NCBI RefSeq assembly: GCF_003293695.1
Contig: NZ_CP029556.1
Span: 320,001-384,000 of the forward strand
Origin: Lysobacter oculi
Lineage (GTDB): Bacteria; Pseudomonadota; Gammaproteobacteria; Xanthomonadales; Xanthomonadaceae
Reading direction: 5' to 3'
DNA length: 64,000 nt
The position numbers and the translations under genes were made by a program. The notes below the pieces were generated by a model that saw nothing but the letters and a program-made list of their open reading frames with translations, was not told where the DNA came from and did not search any database. This document shows, piece after piece, positions 56,733-64,000 of the stretch (its first letter is position 1; every line of letters starts with the position of its first letter).

Positions 56733-58027
56733 TGGCGGCCAACCCGACGACGCTGCAAGGCTGGCTGGCAAGGCTGGAAACGCAGCATCCCAAGGCCATC
56801 GACCTCGGCCTAGAACGTGTGCGCGAAGTCGCGACGCGGATGGGCCTCGGCCACCCGGCGCGGCAGGTGATCAGCGTCGCCGGCACCAACGGCAAGGGCT
56901 CGACCGTCGCCTTCATCGAGACCATCGCGCGTGAAGCGGGCTGGAAAGTCGGCGCGTACACATCGCCGCACCTGCTGCGCTACAACGAGCGCGTGCGCAT
57001 CGATGGCGTGGATGTGGGGGATGACGACCTCGTCACCGCCTTCGATGCGGTGGAAGCCGCACGCGGCGACACCTCGCTGACCTATTTTGAAGCCGGCACG
57101 CTCGCCGCGCTGTGGCTGTTCGAACGCGCGGAACTGGATCTCGCGGTGCTCGAAGTCGGGCTGGGCGGGCGGCTGGATGCCGTCAATCTCGTCGATGCCG
57201 ACTGCGCTGTGATCACCACCGTCGATCTCGACCACCAGGACTGGCTGGGCGATGACATCGAGAAAATCGGCTTCGAGAAGGCCGGCATTGCGCGGGCGTG
57301 GAAGCCGCTGGTGGTGGGCGATGACGATCCGCCGGCCAGCGTGCTGCGGCATGTGTATGCCATCGGCGCGTCGAGCTGGCGCATCGCCAACGATTTCTTC
57401 GCCGAGCCGTTGGACGCCACGCACTGGCGGTGGCGCGAAGTCGGCTTCGAGATGGACCTGCCGATGCCGGCGCTGTCGGCCCCGGTGCAACTGCGCAATG
57501 CCGCCTGCGCCATTGCCGCGCTGCGGGCCATCGGTTTCGAAGCTGCGCCCGAGGTGTTCGCGGCGGGCATCGCGAATGCGCGTATGGATGCGCGGCTGCA
57601 GCGGATCGAGCGCGACGGCATCGACATCCAGATCGACGTCGGCCACAACCCGCAGGCGGCGCGCGCGCTGGCGCAGGCGCTGAACGCGGCACCCGTCGAA
57701 GGCCGCACGCTGGCGGTATATGCGGCGCTCGGCGACAAAGATGTGGCGGGGGTCGTCGCGGCGTTGGCCGATACGGTCGATGCCTGGTATCTCGCCGGCA
57801 CCCGCGAAGCCGGGGCGCGCGGCATCGACGCCGCAGAACTGGTCGCGCGAATGCCGAAGGATTTGCCGGTCTCCGCTGCCCTGGACAGCGTCCGCGAAGC
57901 CATCAACGCTGCCCTGCGCGACGCCTGGCAAGGCGACCGCGTACTGGTCTTCGGCGGTTTCCACGTGGCGGAACAGGCGCTGAAGCAGCTCGCCGCCGGC
58001 GGGTCAGCCGGAGCGGCCGGGCTATAA
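56732..58027 (+). CDS. folC: Dihydrofolate synthase / folylpolyglutamate synthase
   Basis: Adds glutamate to dihydropteroate and folates, 431 aa, Mur-ligase fold. The P-loop is AGTNGKGSTVAFIE near residue 50. ERVRIDG and EVGLGGRLDAVN are family blocks, and DVGHNPQAARALAQ is in the C-terminal domain. ATG 56732 shares its A with the upstream stop (TGATG). In E. coli this gene starts the folC-dedD-cvpA-purF order, followed here except for cvpA. Confidence 0.95.
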   Translation: MAANPTTLQGWLARLETQHPKAIDLGLERVREVATRMGLGHPARQVISVAGTNGKGSTVAFIETIAREAGWKVGAYTSPHLLRYNERVRIDGVDVGDDDLVTAFDAVEAARGDTSLTYFEAGTLAALWLFERAELDLAVLEVGLGGRLDAVNLVDADCAVITTVDLDHQDWLGDDIEKIGFEKAGIARAWKPLVVGDDDPPASVLRHVYAIGASSWRIANDFFAEPLDATHWRWREVGFEMDLPMPALSAPVQLRNAACAIAALRAIGFEAAPEVFAAGIANARMDARLQRIERDGIDIQIDVGHNPQAARALAQALNAAPVEGRTLAVYAALGDKDVAGVVAALADTVDAWYLAGTREAGARGIDAAELVARMPKDLPVSAALDSVREAINAALRDAWQGDRVLVFGGFHVAEQALKQLAAGGSAGAAGL

Positions 58028-58028
58028 T
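58023..58028 (+). promoter_or_regulatory. -10 element (TATAAT) before the SPOR gene
   Basis: A perfect TATAAT overlaps the folC stop codon, 30 nt before the next ATG. No good -35 is seen, so this may be a weak internal promoter for the SPOR gene and purF. Confidence 0.4.
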
Positions 58029-58058
58029 CACGGCCCCCCAAGCGTCGCGCGCCTTCTG

Positions 58059-59117
58059 ATGGATCGAGCCCTCAAACAGCGTCTGATCGGCGCAGCCGTG
58101 CTGGTGGCCATCGCGGTCATCTTCCTGCCCATGCTGGTCAAGGGCCCCGCGCCGGTCAGTGGCGCCGCCGATGTCTCGCTGGATGTGCCGACCCCGCCGC
58201 AGGACGGCTTCGAAACCCGTGACCTGCCCTTGGGGGCGCCCGGCCAGGTGCCCGCAGGCGGCGTGGCCGGCATGAGCGATGCCCCCGTCACCGGTGCATC
58301 GCAGCCTGCCGCCGCCGCCATCGAACCCGCTTCCACGCCCGCGACCGCCGCCGGCGATTTCGCGGTGAATTTCGGCCACTACGGCACCTCGGCCGACGCC
58401 GACCGCATGGTCGCCGCGCTCGCCCAGTCGCAGTTGAAGGCCTATGCCGAACCGGCCACGTTGAACGGCCGCAGCGCGTGGCGCGTGCGCCTGGGCCCGT
58501 ATGCCGGGCGTGCCGAAGCCGAGGCCGCCCGCCTGCGTGCGTTGCACGTGAGCGACAAGGTCAACGCCAGCGTGGTCGCCTTAAATGCCGGTCCCGATGT
58601 CGCCCCGGCCGCTACCACCGCCGCCACGCCGCCAGCCGCCGTCACCACCGCGCCGCTGCCGCCGGCCCCGCGCACCGCCGAATCCGCCGCACCCACGCCG
58701 AAGCCGGTGCAGGTGGCCGAAGCCAAGCCGGCCCCGACGCCGGCACCCGCCAAGCCCGAACCGAAGCCCGCCGCGCCGGTCGCCGCGCCCAAGCCGGCCA
58801 CACCGGTCGCCGCCGCGCCGAAGCCGGAACCCAAGCCCGCCGAAGCCGCGCCGAAACCCGCGCCCAAGCCGGCTGCGTCGAATGTCGGGTTCGCGGTGCA
58901 GCTGGGCGCCTTCGCCGACCCGGCCGCCGCCACCGCGTTGCGCGACAAGGCGCGTGCCGCCGGCCTGTCCGCCTTCACCGAAACCATCAAGACCGCCGAA
59001 GGCCCACGCACCCGCGTGCGCGTCGGGCCGGTCGCCGACCGCGCCGATGCCGAAAAGCTGCGCGCGCAGGCGCAGGCCAAGCTGGGCGTCGGTGGCATGG
59101 TGCGCCCGCATCCCTGA
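58059..59117 (+). CDS. DedD-like cell-division protein with two SPOR domains
   Basis: 352 aa: a short cytoplasmic start (MDRALKQRLIG), one membrane helix (AAVLVAIAVIFLPMLV), then periplasmic sequence. SPOR domain 1 covers about residues 98-170 (FAVNFGHYGTSADADRMVAAL ... WRVRLGPYAGRAEAEA). A Pro/Ala/Lys linker of about 90 residues follows. SPOR domain 2 is near 280-350 (FAVQLGAFADPAAATAL ... TRVRVGPVADRADAEKL). SPOR domains bind denuded septal peptidoglycan. E. coli DedD has only one. Confidence 0.88.
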   Translation: MDRALKQRLIGAAVLVAIAVIFLPMLVKGPAPVSGAADVSLDVPTPPQDGFETRDLPLGAPGQVPAGGVAGMSDAPVTGASQPAAAAIEPASTPATAAGDFAVNFGHYGTSADADRMVAALAQSQLKAYAEPATLNGRSAWRVRLGPYAGRAEAEAARLRALHVSDKVNASVVALNAGPDVAPAATTAATPPAAVTTAPLPPAPRTAESAAPTPKPVQVAEAKPAPTPAPAKPEPKPAAPVAAPKPATPVAAAPKPEPKPAEAAPKPAPKPAASNVGFAVQLGAFADPAAATALRDKARAAGLSAFTETIKTAEGPRTRVRVGPVADRADAEKLRAQAQAKLGVGGMVRPHP

Positions 59118-59153
59118 GCAACACCCGCTTCCTTATTTCACCCCGGAGTTCCC

Positions 59154-60620
59154 ATGTGCGGCATCGTCGGCATCGTCAGCCACACCGAAGTGGCCGCGCG
59201 CCTCTATGACGGCCTGACCGTCCTGCAGCACCGCGGCCAGGACGCCGCCGGCATCGCCACCAGCAACGGCCGCCAGTTGCGCGTGGAAAAGGGCAACGGG
59301 CTGGTCAGCGACGTGTTCGACGCGGGGATGATGTCGCAGCTGCAGGGCCACATCGGCATCGCGCATTGCCGCTACCCGACCGCCGGCAGCGAGGGCAGCG
59401 ACGAAGCCCAGCCGTTCTACGTCAACTCGCCCTACGGCATCGCGCTGGCGCACAACGGCAACCTGATCAATACCGAAGAACTGCGTCGCGAGGTCTTCGA
59501 ACAGGACCGCCGCAGCGTCAACACGCAGTCGGATTCCGAAGTGCTGCTCAACGTGTTCGCGCACGAGCTCGCCAACCAGCCCGGGCTGGACCCCGATGAC
59601 GCGTTCACCGCCGTCGAAGGCGTGATGCGCCGCGCCAAGGGTGGCTACGCGGTGATCTGCATGGTGATGGGCCTGGGCCTGGTCGCCTTCCGTGACCCGA
59701 ACGCGATCCGCCCGCTGGTGATCGGCCGCCGCGCCACGCCGCAGGGCGACGAATACGCGCTGGCTTCGGAATCGGTGGCGCTCGACCTGCTCGGTTTCGA
59801 GCGGTTGCGCGATGTCGCGCCGGGCGAGGCCATCGTGGTGACCAATGACGGCGTGCTACACCATCGCATCTGCGCCGAGGCGGTGCTGTCGCGGCCGTGC
59901 ATCTTCGAATACGTGTACTTCGCGCGCCCCGATTCGATGATGGACAACATCTCGGTGCACAAGGCACGGATGCGGATGGGCGTGGCGCTGGGCGAGAAGA
60001 TCCTGCGCGAGCGGCCCGACCACGACATCGACGTGGTGATCCCGATCCCCGACACCAGCCGCGACGCCGCGCTGGAAATCGCCAACGTGCTCGGCGTGAA
60101 ATACCGCGAGGGTTTCATCAAGAACCGTTACGTCGGCCGCACCTTCATCATGCCGGGGCAGGGCGAGCGCGCGAAGTCGGTGCGCCGCAAGTTGAACCCG
60201 ATCCCGCTGGAGTTCCGCAACCGCGTGGTGCTGCTGGTCGACGACTCCATCGTGCGTGGCACCACCAGCCAGCAGATCGTGCAGATGGCCCGCGATGCCG
60301 GCGCCAAGAAGGTCTATCTCGCCTCCGCCGCGCCGCCGGTGCGCTATCCCAACATCTACGGCATCGACATGCCGACCCCGCAGGAACTCATCGCGCACGA
60401 CCGCGACGAGCGCGAGATCGAGCAGCTGATCGGCTGTGACTGGCTAGTCTACCAGGACCTGTCCGATCTGGAAGACGCGGTGGCCGGGCCGAAGCATCCG
60501 GGCATGAAGTTCGATACGTCGTGCTTCTCCGGCGAATACGTGACCGGCGTGGGCGCGGGTTATTTCGAGCAGCTGCAGGCGCAGCGCTCCGACGAGGCCA
60601 AGGCCAAGCGACGCGCGTGA
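59154..60620 (+). CDS. purF: Amidophosphoribosyltransferase
   Basis: First committed enzyme of purine synthesis, 488 aa. The N-terminal glutaminase has the nucleophile Cys2 in MCGIVGIV. The phosphoribosyltransferase half carries the PRPP motif [34 protein letters not shown] is typical of PurF. It begins 36 nt after the SPOR gene, leaving no room for cvpA. The stop overlaps the next gene by 4 nt. Confidence 0.97.
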   Translation: MCGIVGIVSHTEVAARLYDGLTVLQHRGQDAAGIATSNGRQLRVEKGNGLVSDVFDAGMMSQLQGHIGIAHCRYPTAGSEGSDEAQPFYVNSPYGIALAHNGNLINTEELRREVFEQDRRSVNTQSDSEVLLNVFAHELANQPGLDPDDAFTAVEGVMRRAKGGYAVICMVMGLGLVAFRDPNAIRPLVIGRRATPQGDEYALASESVALDLLGFERLRDVAPGEAIVVTNDGVLHHRICAEAVLSRPCIFEYVYFARPDSMMDNISVHKARMRMGVALGEKILRERPDHDIDVVIPIPDTSRDAALEIANVLGVKYREGFIKNRYVGRTFIMPGQGERAKSVRRKLNPIPLEFRNRVVLLVDDSIVRGTTSQQIVQMARDAGAKKVYLASAAPPVRYPNIYGIDMPTPQELIAHDRDEREIEQLIGCDWLVYQDLSDLEDAVAGPKHPGMKFDTSCFSGEYVTGVGAGYFEQLQAQRSDEAKAKRRA

Positions 60621-61474
60621 TCCGCGGCTGCCTGACGCTGCAGGTGGCGCCGTTCCCGCTGCCGCGTGGCGGGTCGTCACTGTTCGATGCGGCGCGGATG
60701 GTGCTCGATTGCGATGACGTGTCGCGCAAGCCCGGCCTCGCGCGCGCGATGGCGCAGGGCTTCCGTTCCGGCCAGCTGGTCGTGCCGGACGATGCACCGC
60801 CGCCTTCCGCCGAATGCCACTGCGCGCGTCCGCTGAAGCCGCGCCTCGTGCATCCACGCGAGCTGCCGCGTCGTGGTTTCGGCAGCGATGAAGGCCGGGC
60901 CGCCTTCATCCACGCCGTCGCCCACATCGAATTCAATGCCATCGACCTGGCCTGCGACGCGGTCTGGCGCTTCCGTGGCATGCCGGAAGCGTTCTATGCC
61001 GATTGGGTGTCCGTGGCCGATGACGAGGCACGCCACTTCGAAATGCTGCGCAAGCGCCTGCAGGCTTTCGGCCGCGACTACGGCGACTTCGACGCGCATA
61101 ACGGGCTCTGGGAAATGGCCGTCAACACCGCCCACGATGGGTTGGCGCGGATGGCGCTGGTGCCGCGCGTGCTGGAAGCGCGCGGGCTGGATGTGACGCC
61201 GGGGATGATTACCAAGCTGCGTGCCCTCGGCGATGACGCGACCGCCGACATCCTCGAAGTGATCCTGCGCGAGGAGATCGGACATGTGGCCGCGGGTTCG
61301 CGCTGGTATCGCTGGTTCTGCGAACGCGCGGGCGTGGAGCCGCGTGCACGCTTCCACGAACTGCTGCGCGAATATGCCGGCGGCGTGTTGCACGGGCCGT
61401 TCAATCTGGAAGCGCGGCTGATGGCCGGCTTCGACGAAGACGAACTGGCGAGCCTGCAGTCGCTCGCGGATTGA
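60617..61474 (+). CDS. DUF455 ferritin-like protein
   Basis: 285 aa from GTG 60617, which overlaps the purF stop (GTGA). The DUF455 core is a ferritin-like helical bundle with candidate di-iron ligands in [24 protein letters not shown] and [10 protein letters not shown]. The E...ExxH pattern is complete. The function is unknown; some relatives are oxidative tRNA- or purine-linked enzymes, but I cannot assign one. Coupling to purF is the main context clue. Confidence 0.85.
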   Translation: MIRGCLTLQVAPFPLPRGGSSLFDAARMVLDCDDVSRKPGLARAMAQGFRSGQLVVPDDAPPPSAECHCARPLKPRLVHPRELPRRGFGSDEGRAAFIHAVAHIEFNAIDLACDAVWRFRGMPEAFYADWVSVADDEARHFEMLRKRLQAFGRDYGDFDAHNGLWEMAVNTAHDGLARMALVPRVLEARGLDVTPGMITKLRALGDDATADILEVILREEIGHVAAGSRWYRWFCERAGVEPRARFHELLREYAGGVLHGPFNLEARLMAGFDEDELASLQSLAD

Positions 61475-61592
61475 TCGCCGGACCGACCGGGCGTCTGCAG
61501 GCGAATTCGCGCTGAAGAAGCGCACCCGCCGACCATGAATACTTAACGTGCCCCGGTTAGATTGCAGGCTGTCCATCCCTCGGAGTCCTTCC

Positions 61593-62414
61593 ATGCACAG
61601 GTTGTCCCTTTCCCTGCTCGCCGTCGCGATGACGCTGTCACTGGCGGCCTGCAAGCCCGCCGTCAACACCCCGGCCGAAGCGACCCCCGCCACTGACGCG
61701 GCCAGCACGGCTGAAGGCGCGACGCCTGCATCCGCCACCGAAAAGTTGATGGCCATGCGTGCCTTCGGCAACGAGCCGTTCTGGGAAATGACCGACAAGG
61801 GCGACGGCACGCTGGAATTCAGCACGCCCGACAAACCCGATGGCGGAAGTTTCGCCGTCACGCGCAGCGATGACGCGAGCGGCATCCACTACGCCGGCAA
61901 CGAGGTGAAACTCGACATCGCCAAGCAGGACTGCAGCGACGGCATGTCCGATGCCGTCCACGCCTTCACCGCGACCATGGTGCTCAAGGGCACGACCTAC
62001 AAGGGCTGCGCCGCGCCCGCCAGCGCGGTCATGCCGGCGGAAGATGGCGGCGTGGCTGAAGGCGCGACGGCAGCCGCGGCGGCCGGCGAAGAAGGCGCGG
62101 TCACGCGCTTCAAGGCCAACGGCTTCTCGCCTGCATGGCGTGCGGAAGTGGATGGCAAGACCGTCAAGCTGGATGTGCCCGAGCATGGCCGCGTCGATCC
62201 GGGTTTCACCACCGTGTCCGCTGAGCGTTCGGCCTATTCGAAGGGTGTGGAGTTCTCGGGCAAGGATGCGGGCGTGGACTTCACGCTCAACATCGATGGT
62301 CGCGCGCGCTGCGACAAGGCGAGCGACGAGAACGGCAAGATGGGCCGCGAGTTCAGCGCCACCCTGCAGTACGGCAAGACCACCTACAAGGGCTGCGCCG
62401 ACGCGGTGAAGTGA
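61593..62414 (+). CDS. Lipoprotein with duplicated COG3650-type domain
   Basis: 273-aa lipoprotein. The signal MHRLSLSLLAVAMTLSLAAC ends in the lipobox LAAC. Two similar domains follow: about 55-150 (RAFGNEPFWEMTDKG ... FTATMVLKGTTYKGCA) and 180-273 (FKANGFSPAWRAEVDG ... FSATLQYGKTTYKGCA). Each ends TTYKGCA and has a preceding cysteine (DCSDGMSD, RCDKASDE), so a disulfide per domain is likely. Resembles COG3650/META-like periplasmic proteins. Function unknown. Converges with lpxH. Confidence 0.75.
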   Translation: MHRLSLSLLAVAMTLSLAACKPAVNTPAEATPATDAASTAEGATPASATEKLMAMRAFGNEPFWEMTDKGDGTLEFSTPDKPDGGSFAVTRSDDASGIHYAGNEVKLDIAKQDCSDGMSDAVHAFTATMVLKGTTYKGCAAPASAVMPAEDGGVAEGATAAAAAGEEGAVTRFKANGFSPAWRAEVDGKTVKLDVPEHGRVDPGFTTVSAERSAYSKGVEFSGKDAGVDFTLNIDGRARCDKASDENGKMGREFSATLQYGKTTYKGCADAVK

Positions 62415-62423
62415 TCGGATCCG

Positions 62424-63161
62424 TCAGGGATCCAGCGGGAAGGCCTGCAATTGCAGGTCTTTTTCGTTGGCGCGGAGGAAACGCGCCGGGCCTTGGTACC
62501 AGTCGCCCAGCACGATGCGCTCGCGGCCCGCGCCATGGTCGTGTACGGCAGGTCGATGCGTGTGGCCGTGGATGATGCGGCGGATGCCGTAGCGCTCGAA
62601 CGCGCCATCGACGGCGGCCGGGGTGACATCGGTGACAGTTTCGGCGGTGCCGGCCTGCTGCAGTTCGCCGTAACGCGCCTTGCTGGCCTCGCGCGCCTGC
62701 TGCGCGAAGGTCAGGCGTGCGGCCAGCGGCTGCGACAGGAACTGCGCGCGCCACTGCGGGTTGCGGGTCATCGCGCGGAACTGCTGGTAGCCGGCATCGC
62801 TGGTGCAGTACAGGTCGCCGTGGCCGATCAGCGTCGGCGTGCCATCGATCACGATCATCGCCGGGTCGGGCAGCAGGCGCATCCGGCAGCGCGCGGCGTA
62901 ATCGTGGCCGAGCAGGAAATCGCGGTTGCCGTGGATGAAGGCGATCTGGGTGCCTTTGGCGGCCAGAGTTGCGAGTGCTTCCGCCGTGCGCGCGCCGGTG
63001 TCTGACGGGTCGTCATCGCCCACCCAGGCCTCGAACAGGTCGCCGAGGATGTAAAGCGCGTCCGCGCCGCGGGCTTCATCGCGCAGGAAGCGGATGAAGG
63101 CATCGGTGGTTTCGGGGCGCGCATCTTCCAGATGCAGGTCGGCGATGAAGAGCGTGGTCAT
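62424..63161 (-). CDS. lpxH: UDP-2,3-diacylglucosamine hydrolase
   Basis: Lipid A pathway enzyme making lipid X, 245 aa, calcineurin-like phosphoesterase. Metal ligands are in [36 protein letters not shown] and HGHTHRP. It starts [12 protein letters not shown] at 63161. Ends 9 nt from the convergent lipoprotein gene, with no clear terminator between them. Confidence 0.95.
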   Translation of the reverse strand: MTTLFIADLHLEDARPETTDAFIRFLRDEARGADALYILGDLFEAWVGDDDPSDTGARTAEALATLAAKGTQIAFIHGNRDFLLGHDYAARCRMRLLPDPAMIVIDGTPTLIGHGDLYCTSDAGYQQFRAMTRNPQWRAQFLSQPLAARLTFAQQAREASKARYGELQQAGTAETVTDVTPAAVDGAFERYGIRRIIHGHTHRPAVHDHGAGRERIVLGDWYQGPARFLRANEKDLQLQAFPLDP

Positions 63162-63204
63162 GCCGATATTCTAGGGCCGCGCGGGGATGCGCCGGCCGCT
63201 GCAC

Positions 63205-63210
63205 TAAAAT
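63205..63210 (+). promoter_or_regulatory. -10-like element (TAAAAT) before gltX
   Basis: TAAAAT lies 26 nt before the gltX ATG in the divergent lpxH-gltX spacer. The -35 region has no good match. Confidence 0.35.
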
Positions 63211-63236
63211 GGCGGTTTTCCACGAACGCGCCCGTC

Positions 63237-64000
63237 ATGACCGTCCGCACCCGTTTCGCCCCCAGTCCCACCGGTTACCTGCACATCGGCGGCGCGCGCA
63301 CCGCGCTGTACTGCTGGCTGGCGGCGCGTCGCGCGGGCGGGCAGTTCGTGCTGCGCATCGAGGACACCGACCGCGAGCGCAGCACCCAGGCCGCCATCGA
63401 CGCCATCCTCGAAGCGATGGACTGGCTTGGCCTGGGCTATGACGAAGGCCCGATCTACCAGACCCATCGCCTCGACCGCTACCGCGAAGTCGCCGAGCAG
63501 CTGGTGGCGGAGGGCAAGGCCTACTACGCCTACGAGAGCCGCGAGGAACTCGATGCGATGCGCGAGGCGGCGATGGCGGCCGGCGACAAGCCGCGCTATC
63601 GCGGCAAGTACCGCGACGAGAACGCCGGCTGGCGCGACGACCCGAACCGCGTGATCCGCTTCCGCAACCCGGACGAAGGCAGCGTGGTGTTCGACGATCT
63701 GGTCAAGGGCCGCATCGAGTGGCAGAACGGCGAGCTGGACGACCTGGTGATCTTCCGCCCGGACGGTTACGCCACCTACAACTTTGCGGTGGTGGTGGAT
63801 GACATCGACATGGCCATTTCGCATGTCGTACGCGGCGACGACCACGTCAACAACACGCCACGCCAGATCAACCTGTACCACGCGCTCGGCAAGCAGCCGC
63901 CGCTGTTCGCGCACCTGCCGATGATCCTCGACGAGCAGGGCGCAAAGCTCAGCAAGCGCACCGGCGCGGCGGACGTCATGCAGTACCGCGATGCCGGCTA
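63237..64000 (+). CDS. gltX: Glutamyl-tRNA synthetase, N-terminal part (3' end outside window)
   Basis: Class I synthetase charging tRNA-Glu; 254 codons are present before the window ends. The HIGH-type motif is [16 protein letters not shown] and the KMSKS-type motif is KLSKRTG near the right edge. IEDTDRERS and [18 protein letters not shown] are family blocks. ATG 63237 starts [13 protein letters not shown]. The anticodon-binding half is outside. Confidence 0.96.
   Translation, partial: MTVRTRFAPSPTGYLHIGGARTALYCWLAARRAGGQFVLRIEDTDRERSTQAAIDAILEAMDWLGLGYDEGPIYQTHRLDRYREVAEQLVAEGKAYYAYESREELDAMREAAMAAGDKPRYRGKYRDENAGWRDDPNRVIRFRNPDEGSVVFDDLVKGRIEWQNGELDDLVIFRPDGYATYNFAVVVDDIDMAISHVVRGDDHVNNTPRQINLYHALGKQPPLFAHLPMILDEQGAKLSKRTGAADVMQYRDAG

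Noticed and set aside
51870..56771. Antisense open frame of 1633 codons opposite the S46 peptidases
   Set aside because: Same codon-bias shadow; it runs across two separate genes and a terminator, and the product is a biased R/H/L/V sequence.

Overview
The window is a high-GC chromosomal segment from a gammaproteobacterium, most likely of the Xanthomonadaceae/Lysobacteraceae (Lysobacter, Luteimonas, Pseudoxanthomonas or a close relative). The basis is the style of the ribosomal proteins, a class II (plant-like) DAHP synthase, an acnD/prpF-type methylcitrate pathway, and tandem S46 dipeptidyl-peptidases as known from Pseudoxanthomonas. I saw no rRNA, tRNA, insertion sequence, phage gene or CRISPR array. 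Genus assignment is inference.

Layout. 1-25,815: rpoB (5' truncated by the window), rpoC, then the str (rpsL-rpsG-fusA-tuf), S10, spc and alpha ribosomal clusters on the + strand, ending with rpoA-rplQ and an intrinsic terminator. No rpmJ lies between secY and rpsM. 25,970-36,254: dsbB overlapping a class II DAHP synthase, a DUF2127-type membrane protein and typA (both minus), ppiB, small membrane and lipoprotein genes, an aspartate/alanine-type aminotransferase, mdh, rluA and prpB. 35,361-44,577: the 2-methylcitrate (propionate) genes prpB, prpC, acnD and prpF, split by an ion-channel gene and an inverted fadH, with a 2'-5' RNA ligase-like gene between acnD and prpF. acnD carries a 2-nt frameshift as sequenced. 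44,600-51,399: a glutathione S-transferase, a SleB-type wall hydrolase, an OmpA-family porin, an exported proline-rich protein, an RsuA-family pseudouridine synthase and the threonine-degradation pair tdh-kbl. 51,519-55,976: two S46 peptidases that differ at the residue governing P1 preference. 56,088-64,000: a phosphoglycerate mutase-like phosphatase, folC, a double-SPOR protein, purF (no cvpA), a DUF455 protein, a duplicated-domain lipoprotein, lpxH and gltX (3' truncated).

How the genes fit together. The first 26 kb supplies transcription and translation machinery. The middle and right parts are core metabolism (shikimate entry, malate, propionate, threonine, purine and folate, lipid A) and envelope functions. 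The two long ribosomal leaders, before rpsL and rpsJ, are the most interesting non-coding DNA. Each has a TAGAAT-type promoter followed by a 34-nt two-helix hairpin with an identical AGGAA loop. The two copies differ by compensatory base changes in the stems. The rpsL leader also holds a textbook intrinsic terminator upstream of the gene, suggesting transcription attenuation. I could not run any search, so whether this RNA element is already catalogued is unknown.
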